Below, in pieces: positions 1-6,639 of a DNA stretch of 15,727 nt. A program made the translations under genes and the position numbers. This DNA comes from CAZJTL01 sp964548905 (GTDB lineage: Bacteria > Cyanobacteriota > Cyanobacteriia > Cyanobacteriales > Xenococcaceae). Each line of letters opens with the position of its first letter. Positions within the stretch are counted from its first letter, which is position 1. The stretch covers positions 1-15,727 of the forward strand of contig CAZJTL010000125.1 of NCBI GenBank assembly GCA_964548905.1, written 5' to 3'. The notes below the pieces were generated by a model that saw only the letters and a list, made by a program, of their open reading frames with translations, searched no databases and was not told where the DNA came from.

Positions 1-56
1 ATTATGCACTGCGATCGCGACATTTTCTATTTTATTAAAAACCTACCCTTGAAAGA

Positions 57-91
57 CCCCTAACCCCTAGCCCCTGTTCCCTGTTCCCTTG
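57..91. repeat. Heptanucleotide tandem repeat (STRR-like), C-rich on plus strand
   Basis: Five consecutive 7-base units of the type CCCCTAA, CCCCTAG, CCCCTGT, TCCCTGT, TCCCTTG end 12 bases from the stop codon of the minus-strand protease gene. Read in the direction of that gene, the 3' region is G-rich. The exact 7-base phase with changing unit sequence is what identifies it. Confidence 0.75.
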
Positions 92-103
92 AAAAATTAC
101 GAC

Positions 104-1594
104 TTACCCAATTCCTAAACGACCTGCTAAGCTAGGGCTTAGAGGAATTAAAGTAGCTAGCATCAGAAATAGTGCTAGTAAGCCCCAAGCTGCTCTGGTG
201 TCATCGGGTTCGCTTAGTTCGTTCAAGCTTGGACGTTCTAAATCTCTTTGCAAGAACAAAATCAGAACTACCCAATAGAGGGGAATAGGGTTAGCTGGAT
301 TGAATAAAGCGACTAAACCCAAAATAACTAGAGTTGCAATGCTGGCGCGTCTGGCTGTTTTGCGTCCGTAAATGGCTTGAACAACTCTTCCTCCATCCAA
401 CTGTCCTGCTGGTAATAAATTCAAGGCAGTAATCGTTAAACCCAACCAACCAATTACTACCAGAGGATGAACTTCGATTAGAGCATTTTGTAGTTGAGAA
501 CCAAGTATGACTCTTGCTAAACTGCCTACTAAAATCGATCCTTGGAAAAATTCGTTGGGAATTTTAAACAAACTGCCTGGATGAGAAAGAACTAAACCCG
601 CAAACAGCATAATTAAAGAGACAATACCACCAAAAGCTGGTCCCGCCACAGCAATATCAAACAATACATTCCGATTTGGAAGCGTGGATTCAAAACGAGT
701 AATTGCACCAAACGAACCTATTTGCCAGGTAGGTAGAAAGAAAGGCAGACTCAAACGAACCTGATGACGTTTAGCCATAATTAAATGTCCGATTTCGTGA
801 GCAGCAAGAATTGACCAAAGACCGAGACATAAAGGAAGTGCTTCTTTGTATCTACCCAAATTGCTATAAAGATCGAAACCAAGCAATAATCCTGATGCTT
901 CTAGGCTGGTAGCAATAGTTGCAACTAGCAAAACTAGTGCTAAATTTTTCTGAGCTAGAGTAGTTGGTTGGGGGTCATTACTACTGGGAAGAACGATAAC
1001 AACAGGCTTTTCTTCTGGACTTTCTACCAAAAATAATCGATATTTATCTCCCAAGCTAGCAGTTAATTTGTCAGTTAAACGAGAATGTACTTGACTGGGT
1101 TCTCCTCGCAAATTCCCTTTAAAAATTGCTCCCTCTTGATAAGAGATAGTTTCTGTCGCAAAAAAAGTATCAATGCCAAAAATGCCTTTAATTTTGCTTA
1201 AATCTTCTTCGGGAATGGGCAGAACTTCTAAAGCAATTTTCTTTGCTTCTTCTGTTCGATCTTCACTCGATCGCTCGGCTTCAGCTTTTAATCTCTCAGT
1301 TGCGCGTTCTCGCAAAATAGCATCTTGTCCCATAGCACGCAATTGCCTACCAAGCCAGATATAAATCCCTATCGAAATTAGGAAGATAAATAGAATGCTG
1401 ACTAAATTGAGATAAATACCAACAGCAAATAAGCCAAAGAAGATTAACCAAGGAGCCATCAATAATACTGATTGCAACCATGCTAGAATCCCTAATTTAC
1501 CAAATGGTCTAGCACGATTAAAACCCCAGGCAAGAATGCCAAACGCTGCTAGGATGATGAAAAGTATGGCTGTAGTCTCTGAGCTATTAAACAT
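104..1594 (-). CDS. Site-2 protease family (M50) intramembrane zinc metalloprotease, EGY-like
   Basis: Intramembrane metalloprotease expected to cleave membrane-embedded substrates within the bilayer. The 496-residue product has two N-terminal hydrophobic segments (about 8-24 and 44-80), a charged soluble region (about 83-210) and a multi-spanning C-terminal core. The zinc-binding HEIGH motif is at 266-270. The second M50 signature, NLLPAGQLDGG, is at 392-402, with D400 the expected third zinc ligand. AGPAFGG at 318-323 and a final membrane segment near 468-486 also fit. The long soluble region before the catalytic core resembles the plant-chloroplast EGY/cyanobacterial S2P group rather than RseP, and no PDZ domain is obvious. 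The ATG at 1594 has no clear Shine-Dalgarno. The gene is followed by a heptad repeat and preceded by a long repeat-rich gap, so it is probably monocistronic. The substrate is unknown; a family-level call is secure. Confidence 0.93.
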   Translation of the reverse strand: MFNSSETTAILFIILAAFGILAWGFNRARPFGKLGILAWLQSVLLMAPWLIFFGLFAVGIYLNLVSILFIFLISIGIYIWLGRQLRAMGQDAILRERATERLKAEAERSSEDRTEEAKKIALEVLPIPEEDLSKIKGIFGIDTFFATETISYQEGAIFKGNLRGEPSQVHSRLTDKLTASLGDKYRLFLVESPEEKPVVIVLPSSNDPQPTTLAQKNLALVLLVATIATSLEASGLLLGFDLYSNLGRYKEALPLCLGLWSILAAHEIGHLIMAKRHQVRLSLPFFLPTWQIGSFGAITRFESTLPNRNVLFDIAVAGPAFGGIVSLIMLFAGLVLSHPGSLFKIPNEFFQGSILVGSLARVILGSQLQNALIEVHPLVVIGWLGLTITALNLLPAGQLDGGRVVQAIYGRKTARRASIATLVILGLVALFNPANPIPLYWVVLILFLQRDLERPSLNELSEPDDTRAAWGLLALFLMLATLIPLSPSLAGRLGIG

Positions 1595-1709
1595 CGTCTT
1601 GGTTGATAGTAGCGATCGGCTAGTTTGTTAAAAAGCGAGATGTTATACCGCTCGTCATGAAGTGAAACGCTTCGCAGATTGCATTGCATTCCTCTACATT
1701 TTTCTCAGC

Positions 1710-1838
1710 ATGACAAATATGCTCTACAAATTAGCGCTAAGCTTTTTTTCTGTTTTTTCTATACTTTCAATCATCCCACAACCATTGCCAGGGCGATCGG
1801 CTCAATTAGCGGACAGGGGACTAGGGATTAGGGATTAG
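1710..1838 (+). pseudogene. Short ORF with signal-peptide-like N-terminus, running into a heptad repeat (possible truncated gene)
   Basis: A 42-codon plus-strand frame, divergent from the protease gene, starts ATG at 1710 (a second ATG is at 1719). Residues 4-31 look like a Sec signal peptide: a lysine at 7, a hydrophobic stretch rich in Leu, Phe, Ser and Ile, then PQPLPGRSA as a plausible cleavage region. From about codon 35 the reading frame is made of the GGACAGG/GGATTAG heptad array and stops inside it at 1836-1838. This would fit a secreted-protein gene whose body was lost or displaced by the repeat array. No Shine-Dalgarno is seen, and chance hydrophobicity in AT-rich DNA is a real alternative. 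Confidence 0.3.
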
Positions 1839-1873
1839 AAAGGGTGTAGGGTGTGGGGTGTGGGGTGTAGGAG
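1811..1873. repeat. Heptanucleotide array, nine units, G-rich on plus strand
   Basis: Nine 7-base units in unbroken phase: GGACAGG, GGACTAG, GGATTAG twice, AAAGGGT, GTAGGGT, GTGGGGT twice, GTAGGAG. It is followed by GACAAGG-type repeats (1884-1911), whose segment GGAGACAAGG at 1899-1908 is the exact reverse complement of CCTTGTCTCC at 1981-1990. It forms the left, G-rich side of the long protease-to-reductase gap. Confidence 0.8.
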
Positions 1874-2015
1874 AGCCTTAAAAAGACAAGGGGGACAAGG
1901 AGACAAGGGGGATTTCTTCCTTGTCGAGGGCGCGGGGAAAGGAACCTGCGTCCGAACTTTAAGCGCCCGTCTCTCTTCTACCTTGTCTCCTCCTCTGACG
2001 ACTCTGGAGGACAAG

Positions 2016-2054
2016 CCTCCTGCCTCCTGCCTACCTGCTGCCTGCTCCCTGCTG
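2016..2054. repeat. Heptanucleotide array, C/T-rich on plus strand
   Basis: Units CCTCCTG twice, CCTACCT, GCTGCCT, GCTCCCT and a partial GCTG follow each other at 7-base spacing. Together with the G-rich array at 1811-1873 they make a G-rich to C-rich order along the plus strand, the same order seen in the other composite arrays of this window. Confidence 0.65.
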
Positions 2055-2055
2055 A

Positions 2056-2105
2056 GGCGCGGATGGCGGCGCTTTGTATTCTGAGGAAACCTCAGAATCC
2101 GCGCC
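2056..2105. repeat. Interrupted GC-rich palindrome (hairpin)
   Basis: The inner arms ATTCTGAGG and CCTCAGAAT (2078-2086, 2090-2098) are perfect complements around an AAA loop. Outer arms GGCGCGG (2056-2062) and CCGCGCC (2099-2105) also pair. The left arm carries about 15 extra bases between outer and inner parts; without them the two arms would be continuous complements of 16 bases. Lies inside the non-coding gap between the protease and reductase genes. Confidence 0.6.
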
Positions 2106-2133
2106 TTGCGAACCTGTGTCGCCATAGTGAGAA

Positions 2134-2171
2134 GGCACGGATGGCGAATTTACTTCGCCATATTGAGTGCC
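2134..2171. repeat. Second hairpin with related left arm
   Basis: ATGGCGAA (2141-2148) and TTCGCCAT (2154-2161) pair perfectly around a 5-base loop, and GGCAC (2134-2138) pairs with GTGCC (2167-2171) outside them. Its left arm shares the pattern GGCRCGGATGGCG with the palindrome at 2056-2105, so the two may be diverged copies of one small repeat. Confidence 0.55.
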
Positions 2172-2235
2172 GTCGCCGTCCCTGCTCCCTGTTTTTCAAT
2201 GAACTATGAACTATGAACCATGAACATATTATAGA

Positions 2236-3372
2236 CTAACCACCCATACCTGGAATCAAACTTCCTTTGATCCGTTTCATTGCTTTTTCAGTTACTTCTG
2301 AGTAACGTAATTCTCCACAGAGAATTTTACCCATTAGTTGAGCGGCACTTGGTCTTTTGACACCGACTTTATAGGCAATTTTGGGGAATTGATGGAACAT
2401 ACCTGAAAGTCTTCCTGCCCAAACTAAGTCCGATGTCCATTGTTCGCTTATAGTTTTAGTATAGTTAGCCAAAGCATTGCTATCTCGTGCTAGTGCCGCA
2501 GCGATCGCATCTCCTGCTTGTAAGCCTGTAAAAATAGCGGGACGAATTCCTTCACCAGTTAATGGATCTGCCATTCCTGCTGCTTCTCCTGCTAACAAGG
2601 CGCGATCGGTATGCAAAGGTTGACTTTCTGTCCACAAATTCATCGCACACTCAGTATATTGACTGTTGGCTGAATTTGCACCTAAGAAGCTCGCATAACT
2701 TTGGATCTGCTTTTGTAAATCTTGAGCTTTGCCTTTGCCTTTGACAAAAGCACCACTGATTGAATACCCATCTGATTTGGGAAAACTCCATAAAAACCCA
2801 TTCTTGACAGAACCAAAGTCAAACATGGCAGTCTGTTGTCTGTCAGCAGGAACTGCTGTGGTGATTTCTAAAGCACAAGATACGAATTTAACACGTTCTT
2901 CAAAACCGAGCCAATTTGCTGTGGGTCCGTTAGCACCATCAGCAGCGATCAGGTAGCGAGATTCAAAAGTACCATTTGTTGTAGAAACCTGCCAGCGATC
3001 GCCATTAGATTTAACGCCGACTACTTCTACGTTGTCTTTTAGTTGTGCGCCTTTGAGTTGAGCTTGTTGGGCAAGGAAATTATCAAATTTGTCCCTGCGT
3101 ACCATCCACATAGGCTGTACGTCGTGTAATGCTACTTCGACGGGATCGCCCATTTTCCAAGTATATTTTACTTTGTTAACTGTGTTGTCTATAACTGGCG
3201 CAAAATCAAAATCAAACCATTGGGCGATCGCGGGTGATACACCACCACCACAAGGTTTATATCTGGGGAACGATGCTTTTTCAACAATTAATACCGAATG
3301 TCCTGTTTTGGCTAGATGATAAGCTGCTGTACTCCCAGCAGGGCCAGCACCAATAATAATGCAGTCAAACAT
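2236..3372 (-). CDS. Geranylgeranyl reductase family FAD-dependent oxidoreductase
   Basis: A 378-residue flavoprotein of the GGR/ChlP-like superfamily, whose known members reduce isoprenoid double bonds (for example geranylgeranyl to phytyl chains, or quinone and lipid prenyl tails). The N-terminus carries the dinucleotide-binding GAGPAG at 8-13 with the acidic end of strand two at E31. It is followed by PRYKPCGGGVS at 36-46, a family signature around the FAD. The substrate-pocket signature FLWSFPK is at 193-199. The second FAD motif reads AGEAAGMADPLTGEGI at 261-276, with Glu where many relatives have Asp. It is shorter than chlorophyll-pathway ChlP, which has about 400 residues, so I do not call it chlP. 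The ATG at 3372 gives the canonical glycine-rich N-terminus directly. It stands alone downstream of prfC, 304 bp apart, probably with its own promoter. Exact substrate unknown. Confidence 0.88.
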   Translation of the reverse strand: MFDCIIIGAGPAGSTAAYHLAKTGHSVLIVEKASFPRYKPCGGGVSPAIAQWFDFDFAPVIDNTVNKVKYTWKMGDPVEVALHDVQPMWMVRRDKFDNFLAQQAQLKGAQLKDNVEVVGVKSNGDRWQVSTTNGTFESRYLIAADGANGPTANWLGFEERVKFVSCALEITTAVPADRQQTAMFDFGSVKNGFLWSFPKSDGYSISGAFVKGKGKAQDLQKQIQSYASFLGANSANSQYTECAMNLWTESQPLHTDRALLAGEAAGMADPLTGEGIRPAIFTGLQAGDAIAAALARDSNALANYTKTISEQWTSDLVWAGRLSGMFHQFPKIAYKVGVKRPSAAQLMGKILCGELRYSEVTEKAMKRIKGSLIPGMGG

Positions 3373-3531
3373 GATAGCTAAAAATAACTCTTAAGGGGAT
3401 GGAACCTAAAATTTGATGATTTCTAGACTATTTCTTAGGTTACGCTGTGGTAATCTATGATTCTGTAGTTAGAATCAAGAATTTAGTCTGTCTCGGTTTT
3501 AAGCTTAATTGCAAATAGGTAAAATTTTTGT

Positions 3532-3549
3532 AAACTTTGTGTAAAGTTT
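3532..3549. promoter_or_regulatory. Perfect inverted repeat AAACTTT-N4-AAAGTTT, candidate operator
   Basis: Two 7-base arms separated by GTGT. Symmetry extends imperfectly outward to AAATTT on both sides. It is about 160 bp upstream of the reductase start. It is AT-rich with no flanking T-run in the useful place, so it looks more like a protein-binding dyad than a terminator. Which regulator, if any, is unknown. Confidence 0.3.
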
Positions 3550-3566
3550 TGAAAATTTAGGATATT

Positions 3567-3657
3567 GCTAATGGCTAATGGCTAATTGTATTTACTTCAG
3601 ACTTAAGACTTAAGACTTTATTCTCCCCTGCTCCCCCTCTCCCCTGCCCCTCTGCCC
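3567..3657. repeat. Heptanucleotide array, thirteen units in one phase
   Basis: GCTAATG twice, GCTAATT, GTATTTA, CTTCAGA, CTTAAGA twice, CTTTATT, then C-rich units CTCCCCT, GCTCCCC, CTCTCCC, CTGCCCC, TCTGCCC. The unit sequence changes several times while the 7-base register is kept for 91 bases. It ends within 20 bases of the prfC stop codon. Confidence 0.8.
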
Positions 3658-3676
3658 CCCCCGCTTCCCCTGCTCT

Positions 3677-5302
3677 CTAATTCTCTGGCTGCATTCCCGC
3701 TCCCACAGGGGCGATCGCTTCTAGTTTTAGGTCAGGATGGTCTTCTTTTACTTGTTGCAAGTTCCATTCGTTTTTAAATAAAAGAACTGGTCGCCCCCAA
3801 TTATCTTTAACGGCGATCGCGTTAAAAATTCGACCTGCTTTTTCCAGTACATCCCAACCACCAGTCACCCAACGAGCGACACTGTAACCGAGAGGTTCTA
3901 ATCTAGTTTCTACTCCATATTCACTGAGTAAGCGAAACTGGACGACTTCAAATTGTAGTTGTCCGACGGCGGCGAGGATGGGATCGCGCTTAAAATCATC
4001 TACCGAATACATGATTTGCACTGCACCTTCTTCGCGCAATTCTTGAATTCCTTTTTGAAATTGCTTAAATTTGGATGGGTTGGGATTTTTTAAGTAAGCA
4101 AATAATTCGGGCGAAAAACAGGGAATTCCTTCATATTCAAGCTTTTTGCCGTTATAAATTGTATCGCCGATCGCAAATACACCTGGATTATTTAAACCAA
4201 TCACATCACCAGGATAGGCAGACTCGATCGATTCCCTTCCTTGAGCAAATAATTTTTGTGGACGCGATAGTCTAACAGTCTTGCCAGTACGAGCGTGGGA
4301 AACGGTCATATCTTTTTCAAACTTACCCGTACACACCCTCACAAAAGCAATTCTATCTCTGTGTTTGGGATCCATATTCGCTTGTAACTTAAACACAAAG
4401 CCACTAAATTCGGGATAGGTGGGTTCGAGTTTTCCCAGAGAAGAGTTGCGACCTTCTGGCTTGAGAGCGTATTCTAGAAAGCTATTGAGGAATAACTGTA
4501 CCCCAAAATTAGTCATGGCACTACCGAAGAAAACAGGGGTCATTTGACCGGCATGAACCTGGTTTAAGTCGAAATCGGCGGCAATTTCTTCGAGAATTTC
4601 TAGTTCTTCTTTGAGTTGATAGTAAAGCTCTTGGTTTAAGTATTGTTCGATTTTGGGATCGCCAAGATCGATCGTTGTTTTAGCAGCTTCTTTAGAACCG
4701 TGAGCGCGTCGCTCAAACAGATGAATTTGTTGATGAGTGCGATCGAACACACCCTGAAAGCGATCGCCAATGCCGATCGGCCAATTGACGGCATAGGTTT
4801 GTAAACCTAATTCTTGTTCGATTTCGTCGAGTAACTCTAAAGGTTCCCTACCTGGGCGATCGAGCTTATTGACAAAAGTAAAAATAGGCAGCGATCGCAT
4901 CCGACAAACTTCAAATAACTTGCGAGTTTGAGGTTCTAAACCTTTTGCCGCATCGATCAACATCACCGCATTATCAGCAGCAGCGAGGGTGCGATAAGTA
5001 TCTTCACTAAAGTCCTGGTGTCCTGGGGTATCCAATAAATTAATTTGAAAACCTTGATAGTCGAATTGCAAAACCGTTGAAGTGATCGAAATACCGCGCT
5101 GTTGCTCCATTTCCATCCAGTCTGAAGTAGCTTGACGTTGCGCTCGTCTAGCTTTGACTGCTCCCGCCTGATGAATTGCTCCCCCGTAGAGTAGGAGTTT
5201 TTCGGTGAGAGTAGTTTTACCCGCGTCTGGGTGAGAAATAATCGCAAAATTCCGTCTTTGCTCTACGGCTGTTGCTAATTCGGTCTGTATTTCTGAGGAC
5301 AT
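3677..5302 (-). CDS. prfC: Peptide chain release factor 3 (RF3), translational GTPase
   Basis: RF3 is the ribosome-dependent GTPase that recycles RF1/RF2 after peptide release. The 541-residue length is normal for the family. GTPase motifs are all present: P-loop SHPDAGKT at 23-30, switch I region with GISIT at 70-74, DTPGH at 91-95 and NKLD at 145-148. The surrounding sequences (AGAVKARRAQRQATSDWMEM, EDTYRTLAAADNAVMLIDAAKG) are RF3-specific rather than EF-G-like. Domains 2 and 3 follow, with PVFFGSAMTNFGVQ near 255-270 and VGQLQFEVVQFRL towards the C-terminus, as in RF3. The ATG at 5302 gives the usual short N-terminal extension; an AAAGA sits immediately before it, so ribosome binding looks weak. 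It is flanked by heptad arrays on both sides, and is probably a single transcription unit. Confidence 0.96.
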   Translation of the reverse strand: MSSEIQTELATAVEQRRNFAIISHPDAGKTTLTEKLLLYGGAIHQAGAVKARRAQRQATSDWMEMEQQRGISITSTVLQFDYQGFQINLLDTPGHQDFSEDTYRTLAAADNAVMLIDAAKGLEPQTRKLFEVCRMRSLPIFTFVNKLDRPGREPLELLDEIEQELGLQTYAVNWPIGIGDRFQGVFDRTHQQIHLFERRAHGSKEAAKTTIDLGDPKIEQYLNQELYYQLKEELEILEEIAADFDLNQVHAGQMTPVFFGSAMTNFGVQLFLNSFLEYALKPEGRNSSLGKLEPTYPEFSGFVFKLQANMDPKHRDRIAFVRVCTGKFEKDMTVSHARTGKTVRLSRPQKLFAQGRESIESAYPGDVIGLNNPGVFAIGDTIYNGKKLEYEGIPCFSPELFAYLKNPNPSKFKQFQKGIQELREEGAVQIMYSVDDFKRDPILAAVGQLQFEVVQFRLLSEYGVETRLEPLGYSVARWVTGGWDVLEKAGRIFNAIAVKDNWGRPVLLFKNEWNLQQVKEDHPDLKLEAIAPVGAGMQPEN

Positions 5303-5357
5303 TCTTTAGTTGTTAATTTATCTAAACCTAATTCTATGTTAACTTTACTTAGGGAAA

Positions 5358-5535
5358 GGCAGCAGGAGGCAGAAGGCAGAAGGCAGGAGGCAGAAGGGTC
5401 GATTTAAGTAGCAAGTAGCAAGTAAAAAACTTATTACTTATTACTCATTACTTATTACTTACTTCCTACTCCCCCCGCCTGCTCCGCACACCGAAGCTTC
5501 CCCTACATCCCTACACCCTACACCCTAATCCCCTT
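5358..5535. repeat. Composite heptad array, left copy flanking the J-domain gene
   Basis: Three blocks. GGCAGCA/GAAGGCA units run 5358-5399. AAGTAGC units lead into the A-run core AAGTAAAAAACTT (5420-5432), then TTACTTA/TTACTCA units to about 5461. C-rich units CCCTACA, TCCCTAC, ACCCTAC, ACCCTAA, TCCCCTT run 5501-5535 and end exactly at the stop codon of the J-domain gene. The block order and much of the sequence recur in reverse complement at 6479-6639. The core-containing segment 5415-5438 matches the reverse complement of 6554-6577 at 23 of 24 positions. Confidence 0.8.
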
Positions 5536-6423
5536 TCAACTATGAACAGAACCATCAGGAAGAATTGTTCCTGTAAGCTTAGTTCCTGTTAATTTAACCA
5601 TAATTTTTTGACCAAAGCCTACTTTTGCGCCTGTCAAATCGGCGCCACTTAGATCCGCACCGCTTAAATCGGCTCCAATTAAGTTAACGCCTTGTAAATT
5701 AGCATTTCTTAAGTTAGCCTGCAATAAGTTAGCGCGAAAAAGATTGGCTCCTGCTAAGTTTGCTTCTTCCAAAATGACTTTATGCAAAAAACTATCGCTT
5801 AAATCTGCACCTTGAAGATTAGCACCTTTTAAATTTCTACCAGAGAAATCTTTTTCCTTAAGATCGGCTCCACTAAGATCGATTCCACTCAAATCTTTAT
5901 GGTAGGGTCTTTGATAAGAGCTTGTAGGATTGGGATTGGAGCGATCGGAACGAACATTTTCTGTCTTGGCATTTTCTGTCTTAGATTGTGCCTTAGTCGA
6001 GTGTGGGTTGTGAGTAGATGAACGAGTAGACGAAGACGAATGAGACGAAGACGAGTGGGACGAAGATGAATAGGATGAAGATGAATGAGACGAAGACGAG
6101 TGTGAGGAATGTTTTGAGCTTTTTGAGCTTTGTTGATGTTGAGTTCGACTGTAGGTTTTTGGCTTGGATGCGGGTTGAGAATGGGAAGAGGAAGTATGTC
6201 GATCGTGATACGATCGCAGCAGATCGCGAGCGTGATTAATTTCTTTCAACTTTTCTGCTGCTGATTGTAGCTGTTCTCGATCTTCTTGAGGAAAGCGATC
6301 GGGATGCCAAATCAAAGCTAATTTTTTATAGGCTTTGTTGATTTCTTGAAGAGATGCTCCTGGTTTTAGTCCCAAAAGTTGATAGCATTTCTCTAAATTT
6401 TTGCTCACCACATTACTGCTCAC
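5536..6423 (-). CDS. J-domain protein with Ser/His-rich linker and C-terminal pentapeptide repeats
   Basis: A 295-residue three-part protein. The J-domain (about 12-72) has the HPD tripeptide at 40-42 needed to stimulate Hsp70/DnaK ATPase. A low-complexity linker (about 77-170) contains HSSSS at 108 and 113, YSSSS at 118, and HSSSS at 123 and 128, followed by mixed Ser/Thr/Lys/Asn sequence. Pentapeptide repeats of the A(D/N)LXX type run from about 177 to 286 (for example GADLS, GANLQ, RANLL, NANLR), predicting a right-handed quadrilateral beta-helix. There is no signal peptide or membrane segment. By family logic it would bring DnaK to something bound by the beta-helix; the target is unknown. 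J plus pentapeptide combinations occur in cyanobacteria. The gene is bracketed by composite heptad arrays in inverted orientation. The ATG at 6423 has no strong ribosome site. Confidence 0.85.
   Translation of the reverse strand: MSSNVVSKNLEKCYQLLGLKPGASLQEINKAYKKLALIWHPDRFPQEDREQLQSAAEKLKEINHARDLLRSYHDRHTSSSHSQPASKPKTYSRTQHQQSSKSSKHSSHSSSSHSSSSYSSSSHSSSSHSSSSTRSSTHNPHSTKAQSKTENAKTENVRSDRSNPNPTSSYQRPYHKDLSGIDLSGADLKEKDFSGRNLKGANLQGADLSDSFLHKVILEEANLAGANLFRANLLQANLRNANLQGVNLIGADLSGADLSGADLTGAKVGFGQKIMVKLTGTKLTGTILPDGSVHS
6028..6102 (-). repeat. In-gene 15-base tandem repeat encoding five (H/Y)SSSS pentads
   Basis: Codons 108-132 of the J-domain gene are five 15-base units differing at a few positions, all keeping the reading frame. 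A repeat like this can expand or contract by slippage in steps of five residues without a frameshift. Confidence 0.75.
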
Positions 6424-6478
6424 TATGGCAACATTCCTCTTAATTTATATTGTCAACTATCGATCGCCTAGCTAGGAA

Positions 6479-6639
6479 GTAGGGATTAGGGGGTAGGGGT
6501 TAGGGTGTAGAGGTGTGGGGTGTAGGGGTGTAGGGGAAAGTAATTAAGTAATGAGTAATAAGTTTTTTACTTCCTACAGAGAGGGCAATCCACTTGCGGT
6601 TGCCCCTACTTCCTACTTCCTACTTACCTTCTGCCTTCT
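6479..6639. repeat. Composite heptad array, right copy flanking the J-domain gene
   Basis: G-rich units GTAGGGA, TTAGGGG, GTAGGGG, TTAGGGT, GTAGAGG, TGTGGGG then two 8-base TGTAGGGG run 6479-6536. AGTAATG and AGTAATA units lead to the core AAGTTTTTTACTT (6560-6572), the exact reverse complement of the core at 5420-5432. A GGGCAA...TTGCCC hairpin follows, then CCTACTT three times, ACCTTCT and GCCTTCT (6605-6639), ending exactly at the stop codon of the downstream minus-strand gene. Confidence 0.8.
6583..6605. repeat. Hairpin GGGCAA-N11-TTGCCC inside the composite array
   Basis: Six-base perfect arms with an 11-base spacer, followed by CCTAC. It interrupts the heptad register. Similar GGGCAACC...GGTTGCCC elements are common as interspersed repeats in cyanobacterial genomes (general knowledge), so it may be a small insertion within the array. 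Confidence 0.5.

Larger units (their letters stand above)
1595..2235. other. 641-bp repeat-rich intergenic region
   Basis: No convincing full gene is present. It holds, in order, the short signal-peptide-like ORF, a G-rich heptad array, GACAAGG repeats, a GC-richer stretch (about 1925-1980), a C/T-rich heptad array, two hairpins, and GAACTAT-type heptads (GAACTAT at 2201 and 2208, GAACCAT at 2215, GAACATA at 2222) ending eight bases before the reductase stop codon. The overlapping open frames here (77 and 96 codons, opposite strands) translate the repeats and are not credible proteins. Confidence 0.7.
3373..3676. other. 304-bp intergenic region between prfC and the GGR-family gene
   Basis: The reductase-proximal part (3373-3530) is AT-rich and should hold that gene's promoter; I cannot place -10/-35 boxes with confidence. 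A dyad lies at 3532-3549 and heptad repeats fill 3567-3657, continuing as C-rich DNA to the prfC stop. No small ORF or RNA gene is evident. Confidence 0.5.

Noticed and set aside
1835..2125. Minus-strand 96-codon frame and the overlapping plus-strand 77-codon frame (1851-2084).
   Set aside because: Both translate the heptad and GACAAGG repeats and hairpin DNA, have low-complexity composition and no recognisable domain. They overlap each other on opposite strands.
2056..2171. Insertion-sequence remnant or tRNA gene in the protease-reductase gap.
   Set aside because: No transposase sequence, no flanking target duplication and no cloverleaf or anticodon arrangement could be made out.
2236..3372. 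Naming the reductase chlP.
   Set aside because: The length and N-terminal region differ from the chlorophyll-pathway enzyme and paralogues exist in cyanobacteria, so only the family is called.
4963..5247. 94-codon minus-strand frame inside the prfC region.
   Set aside because: It is an out-of-frame shadow of the strongly supported prfC coding sequence.
1811..6639. CRISPR array.
   Set aside because: The repeats are contiguous 7-base units with no spacers, and no cas gene is present.
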